DNA of 64,000 bases from Tetmemena sp. SeJ-2015 (taxonomy: Eukaryota; Ciliophora; Spirotrichea; Sporadotrichida; Oxytrichidae), in NCBI GenBank assembly GCA_027382625.1, contig JAJKFJ010021722.1:172072-236071 (forward strand). Reading direction: 5' to 3'. The notes beneath the pieces were generated by a model. The model was not told the origin of the DNA and ran no database searches. It worked only from the letters and a program-made list of their open reading frames with translations. The translations under genes and the position numbers were made by a program. The first letter of the stretch is position 1. Each line of letters opens with the position of its first letter. Below, in pieces: positions 33,301 to 46,976 of this stretch.

Positions 33301-35908
33301 TTGACTCATACAATACAAGCTGATTCTCTGCGGGAGTATTTTTGGCCACTCCCAATTCAATATTCCTTTTATTGAGCTCTTCTTTTAGGTTCCTCTTTTT
33401 CTTTTCATCTAAAGCCTTTTTCTTCTCTTCTTCCATCTTCTATTTGAATGCTTTCTCATCTCGTTTTTACTTGATGGTCTCAATTTCCATTATAGCTCTC
33501 CTGTCAGTATGCGTCTTTGGTTCTTTGTGGATATATGGAACCAGAGCTCTCATAGCAGCTTGCGATCCTCTTCCTTGTGGGCTGCCTTGGCTACCGGACA
33601 CTTATGACGCGCTTTCAAAATCCCTCTCGGTTTAAAATTAAAAGGCATAGATTTCCTGATGATAGTATTTAGCTTTGATCCTTGCTATTTCCTCATTTCT
33701 AGCTACCTTCGCCTATCTCTTTTATTCATCCACTTCTTATTTCTTCTCAATTTCATCCATTTACTTCAAGTATTCATCCATTGCAGCTTTTCCCTTAGTG
33801 AACCAAAACTCAAGCAAGTGAACGAGTCCCTTATTCATGGTACCGTACATCTGCTTGTGTCTTCTATTGATGCTCAAAATCATTTGTTTAACTTGCTCGT
33901 TGAATTCCTCTGATATCTTCAAGTTCAAAATCTTCTTAGTTATAGTGATGATGTTAAATCGTCGAAGCTTTTTGGTGTGGTCATCTTCATCTGCAGCAGC
34001 CGAAGATTCTTGCTAAGAATTTTAAAGATGCTTAAAAATTAAAATTTGCTGCTACTTTGAGCTCTGACCTTTAACTTTGACCATTTCCCAAGCTTTCTTC
34101 ATAGATAACATAGAAGTTAGAGATATGGATGTCAATTTTATCAAGAAATCCTAAACTCCGGAGTCTTGTGAGAATCTATCTGCAATTATGATTAAAGGGA
34201 TGGATGCTGGCTGAGCCCAAATTGGGATGCTAAGATATATTTTAGCAAATTAGTCCATCAACTGCAGGCCATAAGGAGCTAGGGTTAGTTTGGGATGCTT
34301 AGCAACTTAAGAATAAAACTCAAAGTCAAAAGTATTCAAAGAGTACGGCTTCTCATTCACCTGCATCACTCTTAATAGGGGTTCTATCAAGATACTAACT
34401 GGAATCGACTAATGATTCAGAAAGACTTCTATAAAGCTATTCGCCATGAACTCCCTAGTAACCTCATCTTCTATGTTTTCGATCATTGAAAATGTTAGAA
34501 TCTTGTAAATTACGGGAGCTTGATTATTTCTCACCTAAGCAAATTAATCAAGTAGTTTAAACATCAACCCAAGAGTTGATAATCTTACATGTCTTGCAGG
34601 GTCTCTGCACCCTCGCTTCAGGACCTTAATTGTAGAATCGAGTAAAGAAATTCCACTCTCTACTATTGATTGGTTGTCCTAGATTAACTCAGGTTCAGTT
34701 GACCATATCTCGGCCAATAATGAAATGCTTTAAGCTCGAAGCATAGGCTCTGCCTTATTATCTGGATCGGCATCCTTTATAGATTATCAATTTAAAATAA
34801 AGTCAGCATTAATAAGATTCCTCTATGATCCCACTGTGAAGAAGAAGTTTGTTCAAAACTTCATCTCTATTTTGCCTTACTAAATATGGTAGTAATTCAC
34901 AAAGTACCTATGGAAGTTGGGCCAAGTTTTTCTTGAAATGATTTTCTTTGAGTTCAGGAATAAGCCTCTCAATTATTCCCTTAAATGTTGAGTTTATGAG
35001 AGTTGCTACATTCTCTACTATTTAAGAGTGCTTATTCAAGCCATAAAGAGTAGCTTCGAGACCACCTCCAAGCTAACCATTTTTCTAGTTAGGCATTTAT
35101 ACGTACCATTATAACTCTATAAAATATACTAGAGTAAAGTAGTCTAGATTTTCTACTTTAAAATAGTAAAAATCCTCAAGTTAGTTAGAGCTATCAAAAT
35201 CCTAAGCAATTTTAGAAAATAGCTTGACTGTCCAATCTGTAATCGCAATACTTTCTGAAAAGAATCCACATTTAAGCGCATTCATAAGCATATAACCTCC
35301 TTAGTTGTTAGCTTCCCCATGAAAAGTTTTCATTTGGAAAGACTCTGTTGCGAGTTGACTTAGGTGCTTTGAAGATGAATAAATGATTTAGTACCAGTTC
35401 AGCACTTGATCATAATTGCTCTTAACTCCTTTTATGCAAGCATGCAATAAATAGTGATTGTGGTTTGTTAGCAAACCAGCTGCTTATTTGGGCTAGAGCT
35501 GTAAGGCCTAACATAGAGAGACGATGATGTATTCAAGAGTACTCTCAGTTTCATTTAGAGGTCTATCAGGATTTAATGAGACGATATCTACTGGCTGTTC
35601 TCCTTCTTTCTTCTTTTGTCTTTTTGAAATTGATCGACCCATCTTCATATTTTCTACCATTCTTTTTTCAGCTTCGATCACTTATTGCAGTACTTCGATA
35701 ATGCATTCATGATCTCCCGAGACCACCAAACTTTTTGAATCAGGGTCGATTTTAATTCCAAGTTTCTATAGTAATTTTGAGTGTTTAATTTTTGATTCTT
35801 ACATCCAATTCTTTTAGGACTGTATTCCAATTGAACAATCTTGAAGTAGGATTATGAGAACTTTTTAGTGCACCCAATCCAACACTGTTTAATTTTTCAA
35901 TAGGTTTC
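30315..35908 (-). CDS. CH-like / ARM-type / coiled-coil protein, probably axonemal
   Basis: From ATG 35908 the protein starts MKPIEKLNSVGLGALKSSHN and FNWNTVLKELD, then after a GT-AG intron KLGIKIDPDSKSLVVSGDHE, a calponin-homology-like start of the SPEF1 type. About 600 residues of helical ARM/HEAT-like text follow (AGLLTNHNHYLLHACIKGVK, VEMVISK is absent), then QFIQ-type EF-like text (TINLAEINKMLRDHDVNQSM) and a very long Lys/Glu-rich coiled coil (33,500-31,500). The end is a Ser/Gly-rich tail at TGA 30315-30317. At about 1,800 residues this is the architecture of central-pair or axonemal scaffold proteins, but I cannot name an orthologue. Several IESs and introns must be present inside; they were not all mapped. 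Confidence 0.65.
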
Positions 35909-36326
35909 ATCTAAAGTACGAAGTTAAAGAGGATAGAAAATGAGCTATTTTATTCTTACTGAGTGAAGTTTAAGTAAGTATTGTGCCAGCAAAAATCCAC
36001 TCTCTACTTATTGCTACTATTATCTATCTAATGCAACCTTTCCAGATCCGATTATAAATGCAAATAATCATTTTATAATATGCGTTAATTTTAATTGTTT
36101 CGAAGAAGGATCATCTCTGAGCAGTTAGAGATGCTAACTAGTAAAATGAGTGAAAAGTTCACTAGGAAGTTCCATTATAATTTGAGCTGAAGTGATTTAA
36201 ATTTTTAATTTCTTGATTTAAATGATATAAATGCCACTTAAAGAGAGTGTATTTTAAGAAAATTACAAGTGATTTTAATGAATAAATTAGCTTTAATTGT
36301 TCAATCTTTCTGCTATTTTCTGCTAC
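35909..36326. other. intergenic spacer
   Basis: About 420 bp of AT-rich DNA lies between the ATG of the CH/ARM gene and the 3' end of the ISWI gene. I see no open reading frame, tRNA or repeat in it. In the macronucleus it should contain, or be cut away beside, the ends of two chromosomes. Confidence 0.5.
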
Positions 36327-39300
36327 TCATTCGGCATCCTCCATTTCTTCTATCTTATTCATAGCTTCAAGTTCATCGCTATCCTCAGGGCGATATCTTT
36401 TTTATCCAGCCATTTCTACAGAAAAAATATTACGCAAATCTATTGAACTTACAATTTTTGTGGCCGCTTCCAAAGGCTAGAGTTGTTTATCTCAAATTTG
36501 AGGCAGTACCATTACTCTTAAATTTAGTAGTCAAAGAGGAGTTTCCGTTGATATGATTTCTGGGCCTCCTTTGATCAATTAAACTACTATCCTTATCATC
36601 TGAATTGCCCAAATCCTCATATTTAGCGTCTTAGCCATTGTAATCAATTACTCTTCCTCCACCAATGAATAGATCTACTTCATCCCGCAAGTGACTGAAC
36701 TTATTTACTTGCTAAATCTCCTTATTGAACTTTTTCAAAGCACCCTATCCGTTTTCATCATCCTCCTCACTATTTTACGTTGAAACTTTCTCCTTTTAAA
36801 TGCTTTTCTTAGCTTTTCCATTTCTCTGCTTTCCCTTTCCTTTGCCCTTTAATTGACCTCCTGCTTTAATTTCCTCATCGGAGCCTGCTCCTTCTTCCAT
36901 TACAATATCTTCATCTTCCTCATTATTCGCAAAGTTCTCCTCCTCGATTTCTCCTTCTAAATCCTCCATGATATCATCAGCATTCTGTCCTAATGCAAGC
37001 TACTCTTGCTTCCTTCTGCTGTTTTCCTCTTCCTTTTCTAGTGCCTTAACTAGAATATCGGCTCTTCTCTAAAGCTCTTATTCATTTCTGCTAAGGAACA
37101 GATGATCGCATCTGCATCTCATGTCTCTTCTGATAGCTTTTTTAATTTCTCTCCACTTGCCATACCCCACTTGATCTGTGATCACGAGCAGCATAATATC
37201 ACTGTCCTTTGTGAAGTATTTTGACTTTTAAGTGGCCATTATTTGCATTTGCTCAAGAGGACACTCATACTAGCTAACCTTATTTCTTATAATGTGAGGG
37301 GCTCTATTCTTGAACTAGATTATTTTGTCAGCTTTCTCCATGTTCTTTCTTATCTTGTCTACATCTGCTAATTTGCCAACATTTTGCACAAAGACCTTGG
37401 AGTATTTTGCCACTTCCTCTGGAGATTTAGTTCCTAGATGCTCAGATATGCCTTGATAGTCTTCGGGCGAACAGAATTCGAGAGCCTAGCAGAATCTCTG
37501 ATAATCTCTTCTGTCCCACTCTGGGAAACCTGCATTCCACAGTCTATCCTTTTCTTCTCTTTCCTTCTCTGTAAACTAAATCTGCTCTATGCCTTGAAGG
37601 AAGCCAGTATATTTCGCATCTAATTCCTTCTCAAGGAGCTGCTTAAGTCTTTCAGGCTGAGGGAAAAATCTAAAATCCTGCACTTTAAGCAGCTTCTTTT
37701 TCTTAGTCTCGTTAGAAACGCCGATAGCACCTCCCTAGAAGAACTTAGGGAAGAGCTTGCTCTCATTTAAGTTCTAAGTAGCCATCTTCTTTTCTCTTCT
37801 ACCTCCTCTAACTTCCTCGTTAAGCATATTTACCACATGCTGCTGAAGAACTGCCTATTACTGTCTTCTTTTTTCCTAGAGATAGTCTACGTCTTCGAAT
37901 TAGTACATGTTCATAGAGTTCATTGAAAAATCTAGCATGTCAAACTTGTTCTTCACTATCTGCTCTGCCTTGCTTTTAGATATTAAGAGCTTTTTCCTCT
38001 CCCTTTCTAATCATTTCATCAATATCTTCGTCTTAGACTTCAGACCCTACCTTGAAAATTTCATCTGCTCCATAATTAACCATATCTTGAAGCTCATCCT
38101 TCTAGAGACCAGTATGCTTTGGTGCAACTCTGCCTTTTTAAATAATCAGGGAGTCTAGCTTAAGTTTCATAGTCTATTTCTCTATCATCTTCTCTTCCAT
38201 AGTGTTTTAGGTGATGAGCCTAAAAACTTTAACCACCTTTTTCTGTCCTATACGATGAGCACGATCCATCGCTTGTAGATCCATTTGTGGATTCCAATCA
38301 CTATCATAAAGAACTACTATATTTGCAGTCATCAAGTTTAGTCCAAGTCCTCCAGCCCTAGTTGAAATGAGGAAGATGAACTTTTCTGAGTTAGGCCTTG
38401 TAAACTCCTCAATATATTTTTCTCTGTCATCTAACTCTGTATTTCCATCGAGTCTGCAGTACTTATATTCTCTGAAAATGCAGTAGTCCTCAAGAATATC
38501 AAGCATAGATGTAAAACCAGAGAAAATAAGGACCTGCGAATCTTCCTCCTTTACCTTTTTAAGCAATTTATCTAAGAAAAGCATCTTTCCTGAGGCCTTT
38601 ATAATATGATCTCCAAATTCATCTGCATCTTCTGGTTCTTATCCATCGAAAAGGTATGGATGATTACAGATTTTTCTTAATTAGATGATGATATTCTTAA
38701 AGAAGCTAACTGAAGTGCCTTTTTCTATAGTGGATTTCTTCAGTAGTTGTCTGTACACATTTTTCTAGTTTTCAGTAATGCCCACATTTACATGAATTTC
38801 AACCTTTGGTGGAAGATTCTTTTCCACGTCCTTTTTAATTCTCCTGAGCAAGAAGGGTCTGAGAATTTTATGCAGTTGCTGAATGATTTCAGAGTTTCTC
38901 TGCTCCTTCTCTTAATCCGTCATGCTTTCATCTATTTTGTTCAAGTCGAACCATTCGTCAAAATCTTCTGAAGAGCCAAACACCTCTGGTAAAAGGTAAT
39001 TTAGTAAACTCCAAAGCTCGTGCAAGTTATTCTATAGAGGGGTACCAGTTAGTAAACTTATGATCAAGTTTTATTCATGTTAATGATATAAGTGGAAATT
39101 TTAATATGCTTTAGCAGTCTGTATCTAGTATTGAACTGTCTTAGCTTTTAGGAAATCTAGCTTTCCTCATTCTTGATCTTATGTGCCTCATCAATTATGA
39201 CATACTCCCATTTGAACTTAAGTAATTGAGGGAGGCAAATTCTGCATCCCTCAAAAGTCGTCACAACAACATCAAACTTGCCAGGCTGCAACTAGTTTTT

Positions 39301-40185
39301 CAATATCTCTTCTCTTCTGCTCCTTTCTTGCAATGAGATTAACAGCTCTGATCTCTGGGCACCATCTCGCTATCTCATTCATCCAATTGGGGATAGTGGA
39401 CTTAGGACTGATTATCAAGTGATAGCCATTAATGTGCTTGAATTCTCTCAAGAAGGCGATCAAAGAAATTGTCTAAATAGTCTTTCCTAACCCCTATAAA
39501 TTTGAATGTTAGCGATTTTAATAGAATTTAACATCAAAGCACGAAAGCTCTTAAATTTAAACTCAGATCTTGGTAGTAGACTGTGGTGATGCCTGAAATA
39601 GATAGATGCTATTAATTGCTGACTTACCATCTCGTCGGCCAGTATACCATTGATACCGGTCTCATATAACCCGATGAGCCAATTTAATCCGTCGAGTTAA
39701 TAATCTCTCAGTTAGCCCCCTTTTAAAATTGAAGGCTAAGTTTCCAGTCTAGTTAATACTTCCTCGCTCCCTATATCTTCCTCATCGTCCCCACCTTTAG
39801 CACTCTTCCTCATGTGCCTCTTTGATACAGATGCCTTGCCTCCTATACCTTTGCCATTGAGGCCTGACCCGCCAAACTTTTGCTTAAAAATGTCCATAGA
39901 GTCTCCATGAAGGTTATTCAGGCCTGCTCTAGCTAGTTCCTGAGCGGCTTAATTCTGGGCTCCTTTGGCCTTTTGGGAAAGGAGGAAGTGAGTGAAAATT
40001 TCGCTCTGCTTTATGAGGTACTTCAAGCGATCTTGAGTTGTCTATTGCTGCTTATGTTTGAACTCTGAGTCCTACCGCACCTTCAGCATCTGTGCGAACT
40101 CTCTCTTCTGCTTCTCCTTATCGTCGAGTTTATGACGCTCTTCTTTTGTCTCAAGCTCGGCTGCCTCCTCAATTTGCCTATCCAT
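36327..40185 (-). CDS. ISWI: ISWI-type chromatin remodelling ATPase
   Basis: ISWI ATPases slide nucleosomes. The two RecA lobes are complete: [37 protein letters not shown] (motif I), [11 protein letters not shown] (DEAH motif), [20 protein letters not shown], and in the second lobe [36 protein letters not shown] and [13 protein letters not shown]-terminal HAND-SANT-SLIDE text follows ([35 protein letters not shown]), then an acidic end at TGA 36327-36329. A GT-AG intron splits motif I between DEM and GLGK; a TA-bounded IES lies at 39053-39111. One A too many near 38,010 breaks the frame. An upstream ORF from ATG 40404 may add an N-terminal exon. Confidence 0.93.
39053..39111 (-). other. IES, 59 bp, pointer TA
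   Basis: Inside the conserved RLLLTGTP of ISWI, a 59-bp AT-rich insert is bounded by TA on both sides. Joining at TA restores Arg-Leu-Leu-Leu-Thr-Gly exactly. There is no GT-AG alternative. Confidence 0.88.
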
Positions 40186-40536
40186 CAATAGAGAAAATTA
40201 GTAAGCAATAATTATAACTAAGGATACTCTCTGTAAAGTCAAAAATTAAACCTTAGACATTTGAAAGAAGCAATTTTACTATAGTAATAATGGAATCTTG
40301 GGAAAACATGTAGCTGTCATGGACTTCCTTTTGGTTCTTTTATTGAGTTTTAGTCTCCTCTAGGGAACTCGGTTGGTCGAAGGGGTGATGCTTTTTGGTA
40401 TCCATCTATTAGTTAGTAGGTTTAGGCGCAAAAAGATAAGACTTAATCAATGTAATTATAAAAATTATTTAACAAAGCCCACAATAATTAAACTATAGGT
40501 AGATGCCAATTACTCATTCTACTATTAATCAATCAA

Positions 40537-41660
40537 TCATTCAATCATGTAAAAATGGCAGAATGGATATTTGCATTTATATTTGGGATGATGATTGGTA
40601 GGGGTGACCTTGGTAGGTGTTTGCTTGACTGAGACCTTTTTAGTAGAGGAGTCTTGCTTGACTTGCAATTATATATGGTCGATATGAACAGGGGCAGTTT
40701 TAGAATTGAGGCCAAAGATCATGCTGGCGTGGGTCTCATCCCTCAGCCTGCAGTTGGTCGTTTCTTCATAGGAACAGTCGTCTCCCTCAGTGGTGCCAGC
40801 GCCCTCACCTCCCTGACCCCTCGCCAGGTTTTGATTCCCACCATCATCATAGTTAGTTTACTCAAGCATATCTCATACATATTTAAGATGAGAGGTGTCA
40901 AATATATTTATCGTTGTGGTTGTATTTGGCAATAAATGCCTCATCCTCGTACTATAACTGCTTAAGCCTAGCCTTCTCATCATAAAGATTATTGCTACTG
41001 CCTCTTTAAAATAGTTATAAGCAGTTTCAATTTCAATTAAACCACCTATACCAATAATTTAAATGACCCTCCTTATAAGAATACGTTTTCATTTCCGTTG
41101 AGTTCTTCATGGAGCTTGAAATTGTTCTGTTTTTGCTATGCCAGCTCCTCCTTGAGGGTGCTGATTTGTTGTTCTAGGTAGTTGATGGTGTTAGAGTAGC
41201 ACTTCTTGTAGTTTTCAAGCTGAGAAACCCTTTCCTGGGTGTCTTTGAGCTTGTTCTGCAAGTCTTGGAAGTGTTTTTCACGAGTTTTGAGGGCCCGCTC
41301 CACGTTATCCTTGATTATTTTGTCCATATTTTCATAGTCTTTCTTTACATTATCCATCTGTCCCCTGTACTTGTCCCTTTCCTGCTTCATCATCAAATAA
41401 AATAAATGTGTGTATGATGAGATGAAAAGTGTAAGTTAAGATTTGAATAGTGCTGTGTCATATCCCTGAGTTCCTCCCTTAGGTCGTCCTTCTCCTCTCT
41501 ATTTTTTTCTAACTCAACTCTTAATCATTCAAAGTATAATAATAGCCTTAAAGTGTAACAATTGATTTATATTTGAAATCGTTTAACTTCATTGTAGAGT
41601 TGCTGAGCCTGCATATGGGTGGTGGTCTGTTTGGAGATGCAGAGAGTAAGGGTTGAGATA
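40537..41660 (-). CDS. coiled-coil protein
   Basis: The 5' end lies near 41,660 (QTTTHMQAQQLYNEVKR). Exons separated by short introns read VELEKNREEKDDLREELRDM, then MMKQERDKYRGQMDNVKKDY and REKHFQDLQNKLKDTQERVS, a continuous heptad-rich coiled coil. The C-terminal part is polar (DDCSYEETTNCRLRDETHAS) and ends KYKCKYPFCHFYMIE before TGA 40537-40539. The start codon was not fixed. A role in the cilium or basal body is possible for such a protein but is not shown by the sequence. Confidence 0.6.
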
Positions 41661-41853
41661 TAGTTGTATTTTTAAATTTAAAGTTACTTAATTTTATGCG
41701 ACAACCCATTTAAATTAATAAATTTATTATTTTAAATCTCACCTATAATTACATCCCAACATTATAATGGATTTATTGTTTATTGGGAAGAGATGGACTA
41801 TTTGAGAGAATTTAAAATAAAATAGAGAGATTATAGTTAATTCTTAGTTTGTA

Positions 41854-42605
41854 ATGGCGAGTAAGTATAGGAAGAAGTTTACACTGCCGGAGGGGGCTTA
41901 CTAAATCTTAGAAGACTACACGAGGGAGGTGCTAAGGGACCAACCCAAAGACATTCTTGAGTTTAGCTACCTCTACTTCAAAGCCCTAGAAGAAGTAAGT
42001 TCAAGAAAAGATACAATTTAGAAATAATAAAAGATAGAGTGACTTCTCGCATTTCAATAACTGAAAACACAGAGAGATAAGCTATCTCTCCCTCTATCCA
42101 TATTTTTAAGCTCTTTATTCTTGAGCATGAGATATTGATGGAATATCTATTTTCATTACTGAGTAATTGAAGTTGAGTATAGGGTAAACTGGAAGAATTC
42201 GATTACAAGGAGAAGGGAGCAAGCATCCCACCTCCAAAACTAAAGCCAGAAGAGAGGTAGATGCTGCTGGAACAACAGTAGCAAGAGCAATATGAGGGTG
42301 AGGAGGGAGCAGGCCCCATGATGAATGGCTAAAACGAGTATGGTGAGGAAGAATAAGAATACGAAGGCTAAAACGAGGGCGAAGAAGGAGAAGGATATGA
42401 AGAAGGCCAGGAAGAAGAAGGCTAGCAGCAATATAATAAGTAATTCTTTAAATACGTTGACGAGAATGGAAATGTAATTCCCCCAGAGCAGATGGAGCAA
42501 TACATGCAGCAGCAGATGCAGTACATACAACAGCAAGAGCAAATGCAAGAAGAGCAGGCTTACGGGGAGGAGAATGACTATGGCCCCGAGCAAGACGAGT
42601 ACTGA
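41854..42605 (+). CDS. RIIa (R2D2) docking-domain protein with Q/E-rich tail
   Basis: The N-terminus KFTLPEGAYQILEDYTREVL followed by RDQPKDILEFSYLYFKALEE is an RIIa dimerisation/docking domain like those of sperm protein 17, ropporin and radial-spoke proteins, which bind AKAP helices. A GT-AG intron (about 41,996-42,181) follows. The rest is an acidic and Gln-rich tail (EEGEGYEEGQEEEGQQQYN, EQMEQYMQQQMQYIQQQEQM) to TGA 42603-42605. The short N-terminal domain plus disordered tail fits a cilium-associated adaptor. Domain call is good; specific orthologue unknown. Confidence 0.8.
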
Positions 42606-42750
42606 GATAACTAAGGCTGTTAATCATACAAATAATTTAAGTCATTACAATTTAAAAATATACTTAACTTAGTGTGATCAATTAAATTAAGTTAGGCTAT
42701 TGAAAGTATAAGATGCTTTGTAATTTAAATTCAAATTGCAATAATATAAA

Positions 42751-45700
42751 ATGACTTCACCGAACAGAGGAAACAACAGTGCTAGGAAGAGTGCGAATGA
42801 TTACTATTATCAGCATTTGATAGGAAAAGTTGTCACATTTTATATTGATGTGATTGATATAACTAGATCGATCTGGACATGGATCGAAGAAAGTATAGTC
42901 CGTTCAATGCAAACAGCCAGCCAGGTAAATCACTCTGTTCCTAATCCTTAGATAGACTACATGGACTTGCCTTTTTAATTTGAGGATGACAATGGGCAAG
43001 AGTATTTTGTTTCCAAGGGAGGTTCACTCATATAGCATGGCCAAATCATTGGAGAGAGACATCATGAGTCCAGTTAACTCTAGCACAAGTATTCAGAGAG
43101 ACAGCTGACTGAGTTAGAATAGCAGTAACTCAGACTCAAGCAACAACCACAGTATTCTAATTCAAGTCAAGGGCCCTACTAAAGCGTAGACTCCATACAT
43201 AAGGCACAACCTTATAGCAGTCAGCAAGTTTGTAACTATGAATTGCTTGTTTGCTGTTGATGTTGTTAAAGTAGAAGCAGATACCTTTTACAAATCCCCA
43301 AATACACTTAAGAAGAAGCAAAGCCAAAATTAGCTATAAACAATTGGCTCTTCACTTAACTTGCAGGTCATCAACCAGAAATCCTCCTCTGCTTTCAGTA
43401 ATGGAACAGGAGCGAGCCAAACCAATGCGAATGTTAGAGTTAATACTGGGGCAAGTCTAGGCAATCAACAATTAAATCAATAGCTTCAATTATACAATTA
43501 CGCTAAATTAAGAATGGAAGCAGCTAATATATGGCTTATTTAGTTTAGTCTATATTTTTTATATGATGACGTAAGATTACTTCAAAAGGCAGGGCTCATA
43601 GTAGCTCAATAATAAAGAGGAAAACAAAGTCTCAAACTATTCTCAAGAGAGCATAATAATTCAAGATCAATAGTAAAGACTGTAGGAAAGATAGTTCATG
43701 TGAGGGTCTGGCTAAGATGACTTCGTTTTTAGCGAAGAAGAGAGAAAGGATACTGGATCTTTTGATCATAAGATTATATAAACGTTATAATCAATTGATT
43801 ATATGTATTCATTAGAGAAACTAAAGCAGAATAACGAATAAGAATCAGCTCTCAAGTTTCATCGAAGCCACAAGTGAGAATATAAAAACAATGACTTCTG
43901 AATTCGCTCAGTTGTATCTTCAGCCATAGGGAGGGAAGCAATCGAGCTTAACTATTCAGTAAAACAATACTCTCTCACATTAGTACTCTGAGGATCCTTT
44001 ACCAGCTATGGAGATAAGAAGCTCCCATCACTCGCACTCAAATTTACAGCAATAATAAAGACAAACAGTTTCAGTGTCAGAGAACGTTTTCAGTATACAA
44101 AATCAGCCACAATCTGTGAAACACTTATCATAGAAGCCTTCACAAAACTACTCTAAATTTGCTAATCAGTAATCTAGCTCATATATGACAAATTAGGGTG
44201 CGATCAATCTGGCTGATAGCATCTATGGAAGGATAATGAGTCTTAAAGAGGGTTAGTTTGACAAGGCTTCTAACTATCTCTAGTCCAATGAAGGGGGAGA
44301 AGTTTCAATCCTTTAGAATGAAGCAGTACCTGCTCAGCAAAGAAGGGTTGGATCTTAATTTACACCTGTCTTGCCTTTTGAACAGTAAAATAATACTACC
44401 ATCACCGAGGATGAATTTCTCACTACCCTTTCTCAACAACGAATCAATAAACTCTGCTCTTATCTACATAAATGACTTTTTCTTTACTTAAATTTAGTGA
44501 GCCAGAACTTCACAACACTCTGTACTTGCTATAAAATCAGCATGATGATGAGGATTTAATGGCTTTGAAGAATAATTTCAACGACCCAAATAGCACTCAG
44601 TTCTTCTAGAATTTGTAAATGCTTTACACTAGAAGAGTGCAAAACGCATATTCGCTTTTGGAGTCCCTAACTCATTAAAGAAACCAAGTTCTTAATTGGC
44701 AGAGACATCTTTAAAACTTAGAGCAGTAGTTGAAGTAGAATACAATAGCTGCTGAGAGTGAAGTGAGGATAAAGAAGGAGCAGCTTATTCTAGAAATTGA
44801 ACGACTCTATGACTCAGCCATGAAGGACATTTAAATCCAGTCTTAGCTTAAAGCTGATTCAATCCAAGATAAGCTTTCTCAGTTTAAGGAACATTTTTAA
44901 TTGAATAAAGTTAGAGATCTTCATTTTTATTAACATGTGGATGAAATAGAGTAAACAATAGACATGATTAAGGTGCGAGTCAAGGGACAGCCACAACAGA
45001 AGTTCGTTCTCAACTATTTGAATATCATGAGAGAGGGCGAGCAAGTGCTCAGCAAGAATTTGAAAGTGGACACTCACTTTGATAAGATGGTGACTGATTT
45101 AAAAATAAAAGCCCCTTTCTTCAATTACTTCTTAAGTCAGCAGAATCATAGAGGAGAGATGGTGAGTGTGAGTATGAGCCTTGTTAGGAATCCACAGCAG
45201 TACAACTCAATCAAGGTCAATGATAAAAGTTTGACTAATTTCACCGCACTTGCAGGTGCATCCGAGTTGAACAACGAATCTAGATTTAACCTGCCCAGGA
45301 GATCAGCTAATCAGATATTCAGAAATGAAAGTGCTGATTCATTTATTAAAGAATTGCCAAGTGTTAATTAGATTCCTAAAGGGAAGACAGAATCCAAAGT
45401 CTGAAGCAGAACAATAGAACTCTTAATTTATTTATAAATAGTTTCAGCTACATCAAAAATGAGAGAGGAGAGAAGTAGAACAATAACTATAACGTATCAG
45501 ATCTCTACTACAAAACAAAGCCCTAAGCATTTACAATCCAAAACTTCAATGATTCTAAGTTGCTTGTTTTAAAGCTATATATTTTGCCTCCACGGATGCC
45601 TAAAGAGAATAACTCTAGATTCTCAAACAGAGAGAAACCATTTTTGAATGCTTTGGGGACTCGGGGTGGTACCGACTCTTCAAGGATAAATGACTCAGTA

Positions 45701-46839
45701 TCAGAGATTAACTAAAGAGAATTTAAAAGTGGAAGAGATTTAAGTGCAACTCCTAAGAGCTAAAATGATCGATCAGGGTATAATGGATTCAGCCCGAATG
45801 ATAAGAGGGATTCAATTTATATGAAATTTGTTTTCTCCATAAAATAATATGGAAAGCCTTTAAAATGCAAAGTTAAAGATCTTTGAGAAAATTAATGAAC
45901 TGGAGAACATTATCACTGAGAAGACACTTGACCATCGAATCAAGAGAAAGAAAAAGTCAAGTCGCAAGAATTCACCAAAGAGAGAGCAAAGAAATATAAT
46001 ACATAGCAAAGGACTTCAAGTTCAAGATGAGGCTCCTTAGAGCATCTATTGATTTTAAATGCTTTATATAATCAACTAGGTATTTTAAATTAGCAAAGAC
46101 TTTTAAAAATAAGGAGAGTATTAAATAAGGAATTATCTGAGAGACTAAAATTCCTAACTGCAATCAAGAGATGTGAGGAACTAAAAGCATTTGCAAAATC
46201 AGGACTCAGTAGCCAATATACAGTCAGCCCTCTATATCTCTCCTCTTCATTCTGAACCACTTGCATCAACTCATAATCAAGATTAGAATCATAGCTAATC
46301 ATACTTAATAGCTTCTTACATTATGAACAATTTCTTTATTGAAATCATATAAGCGACATAATTACAACCCTTCGAAATAAGAGGTAGACTCATATCTCTA
46401 TTAGAATTAAAAGCTACAGAATAATTATTTGAAAGATATTGAGTCTTAAAAGATCAGACTCTATATCCCATTTGGCAATCCCGCTTATTCCTGCTACTAC
46501 GATATCCAACCGAACCCTGGATAAAAGACTTTCTAAATTCTGGATTAAATGCTCAATCATAAATCAATCTTTTTAAAATTCTTTGATCATCTAAACATTT
46601 TAGATCCAATTTAGCGAGCTAATTACCGTTTAGGCTATTAGATGAGTGAAGGAGAGGATAATTTTGAGTTATTGAATGACTTTGAGGACCCTATACAAGC
46701 TATCTAAACTAACTTATAATACTAAAGGAATTCAAAGAAGGGAACACTCTCACCCAGAATGTACTTAGTAGATGTCAGTGAGAAAAAGAATAATTTACAA
46801 TTTAAACCAATTCAAGAGAGAAGAAGTAGTTTCATGTGA
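42751..46839 (+). CDS. large Gln/Ser/Asn-rich coiled-coil protein
   Basis: The ATG at 42751 gives MTSPNRGNNSARKSANDYYY and an amphipathic segment (FYIDVIDITRSIWTWIEESI). About 1,200 residues of Gln/Ser/Asn-rich sequence with coiled-coil stretches follow (for example EVRIKKEQLILEIERLYDSA). An ordered-looking block near 44,960-45,370 reads VKGQPQQKFVLNYLNIMREG and APFFNYFLSQQNHRGEMVSV. The C-terminus PRMYLVDVSEKKNNLQFKPI ends at TGA 46837-46839. Many frame interruptions occur, a mix of IESs and homopolymer slips. No family is recognised. Confidence 0.6.
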
Positions 46840-46976
46840 CCAAAATTAAATTTTTTTATTCTAAATTTCTTTATTAACCTGTTCAGAAAAGTTTAAGGAC
46901 AAGTTTAAATTAAAAGCATGGAGAAAAGCCAAAATTAAGGATATTTAAATAGAATTATTCTTTTGATTTGAGTGAT

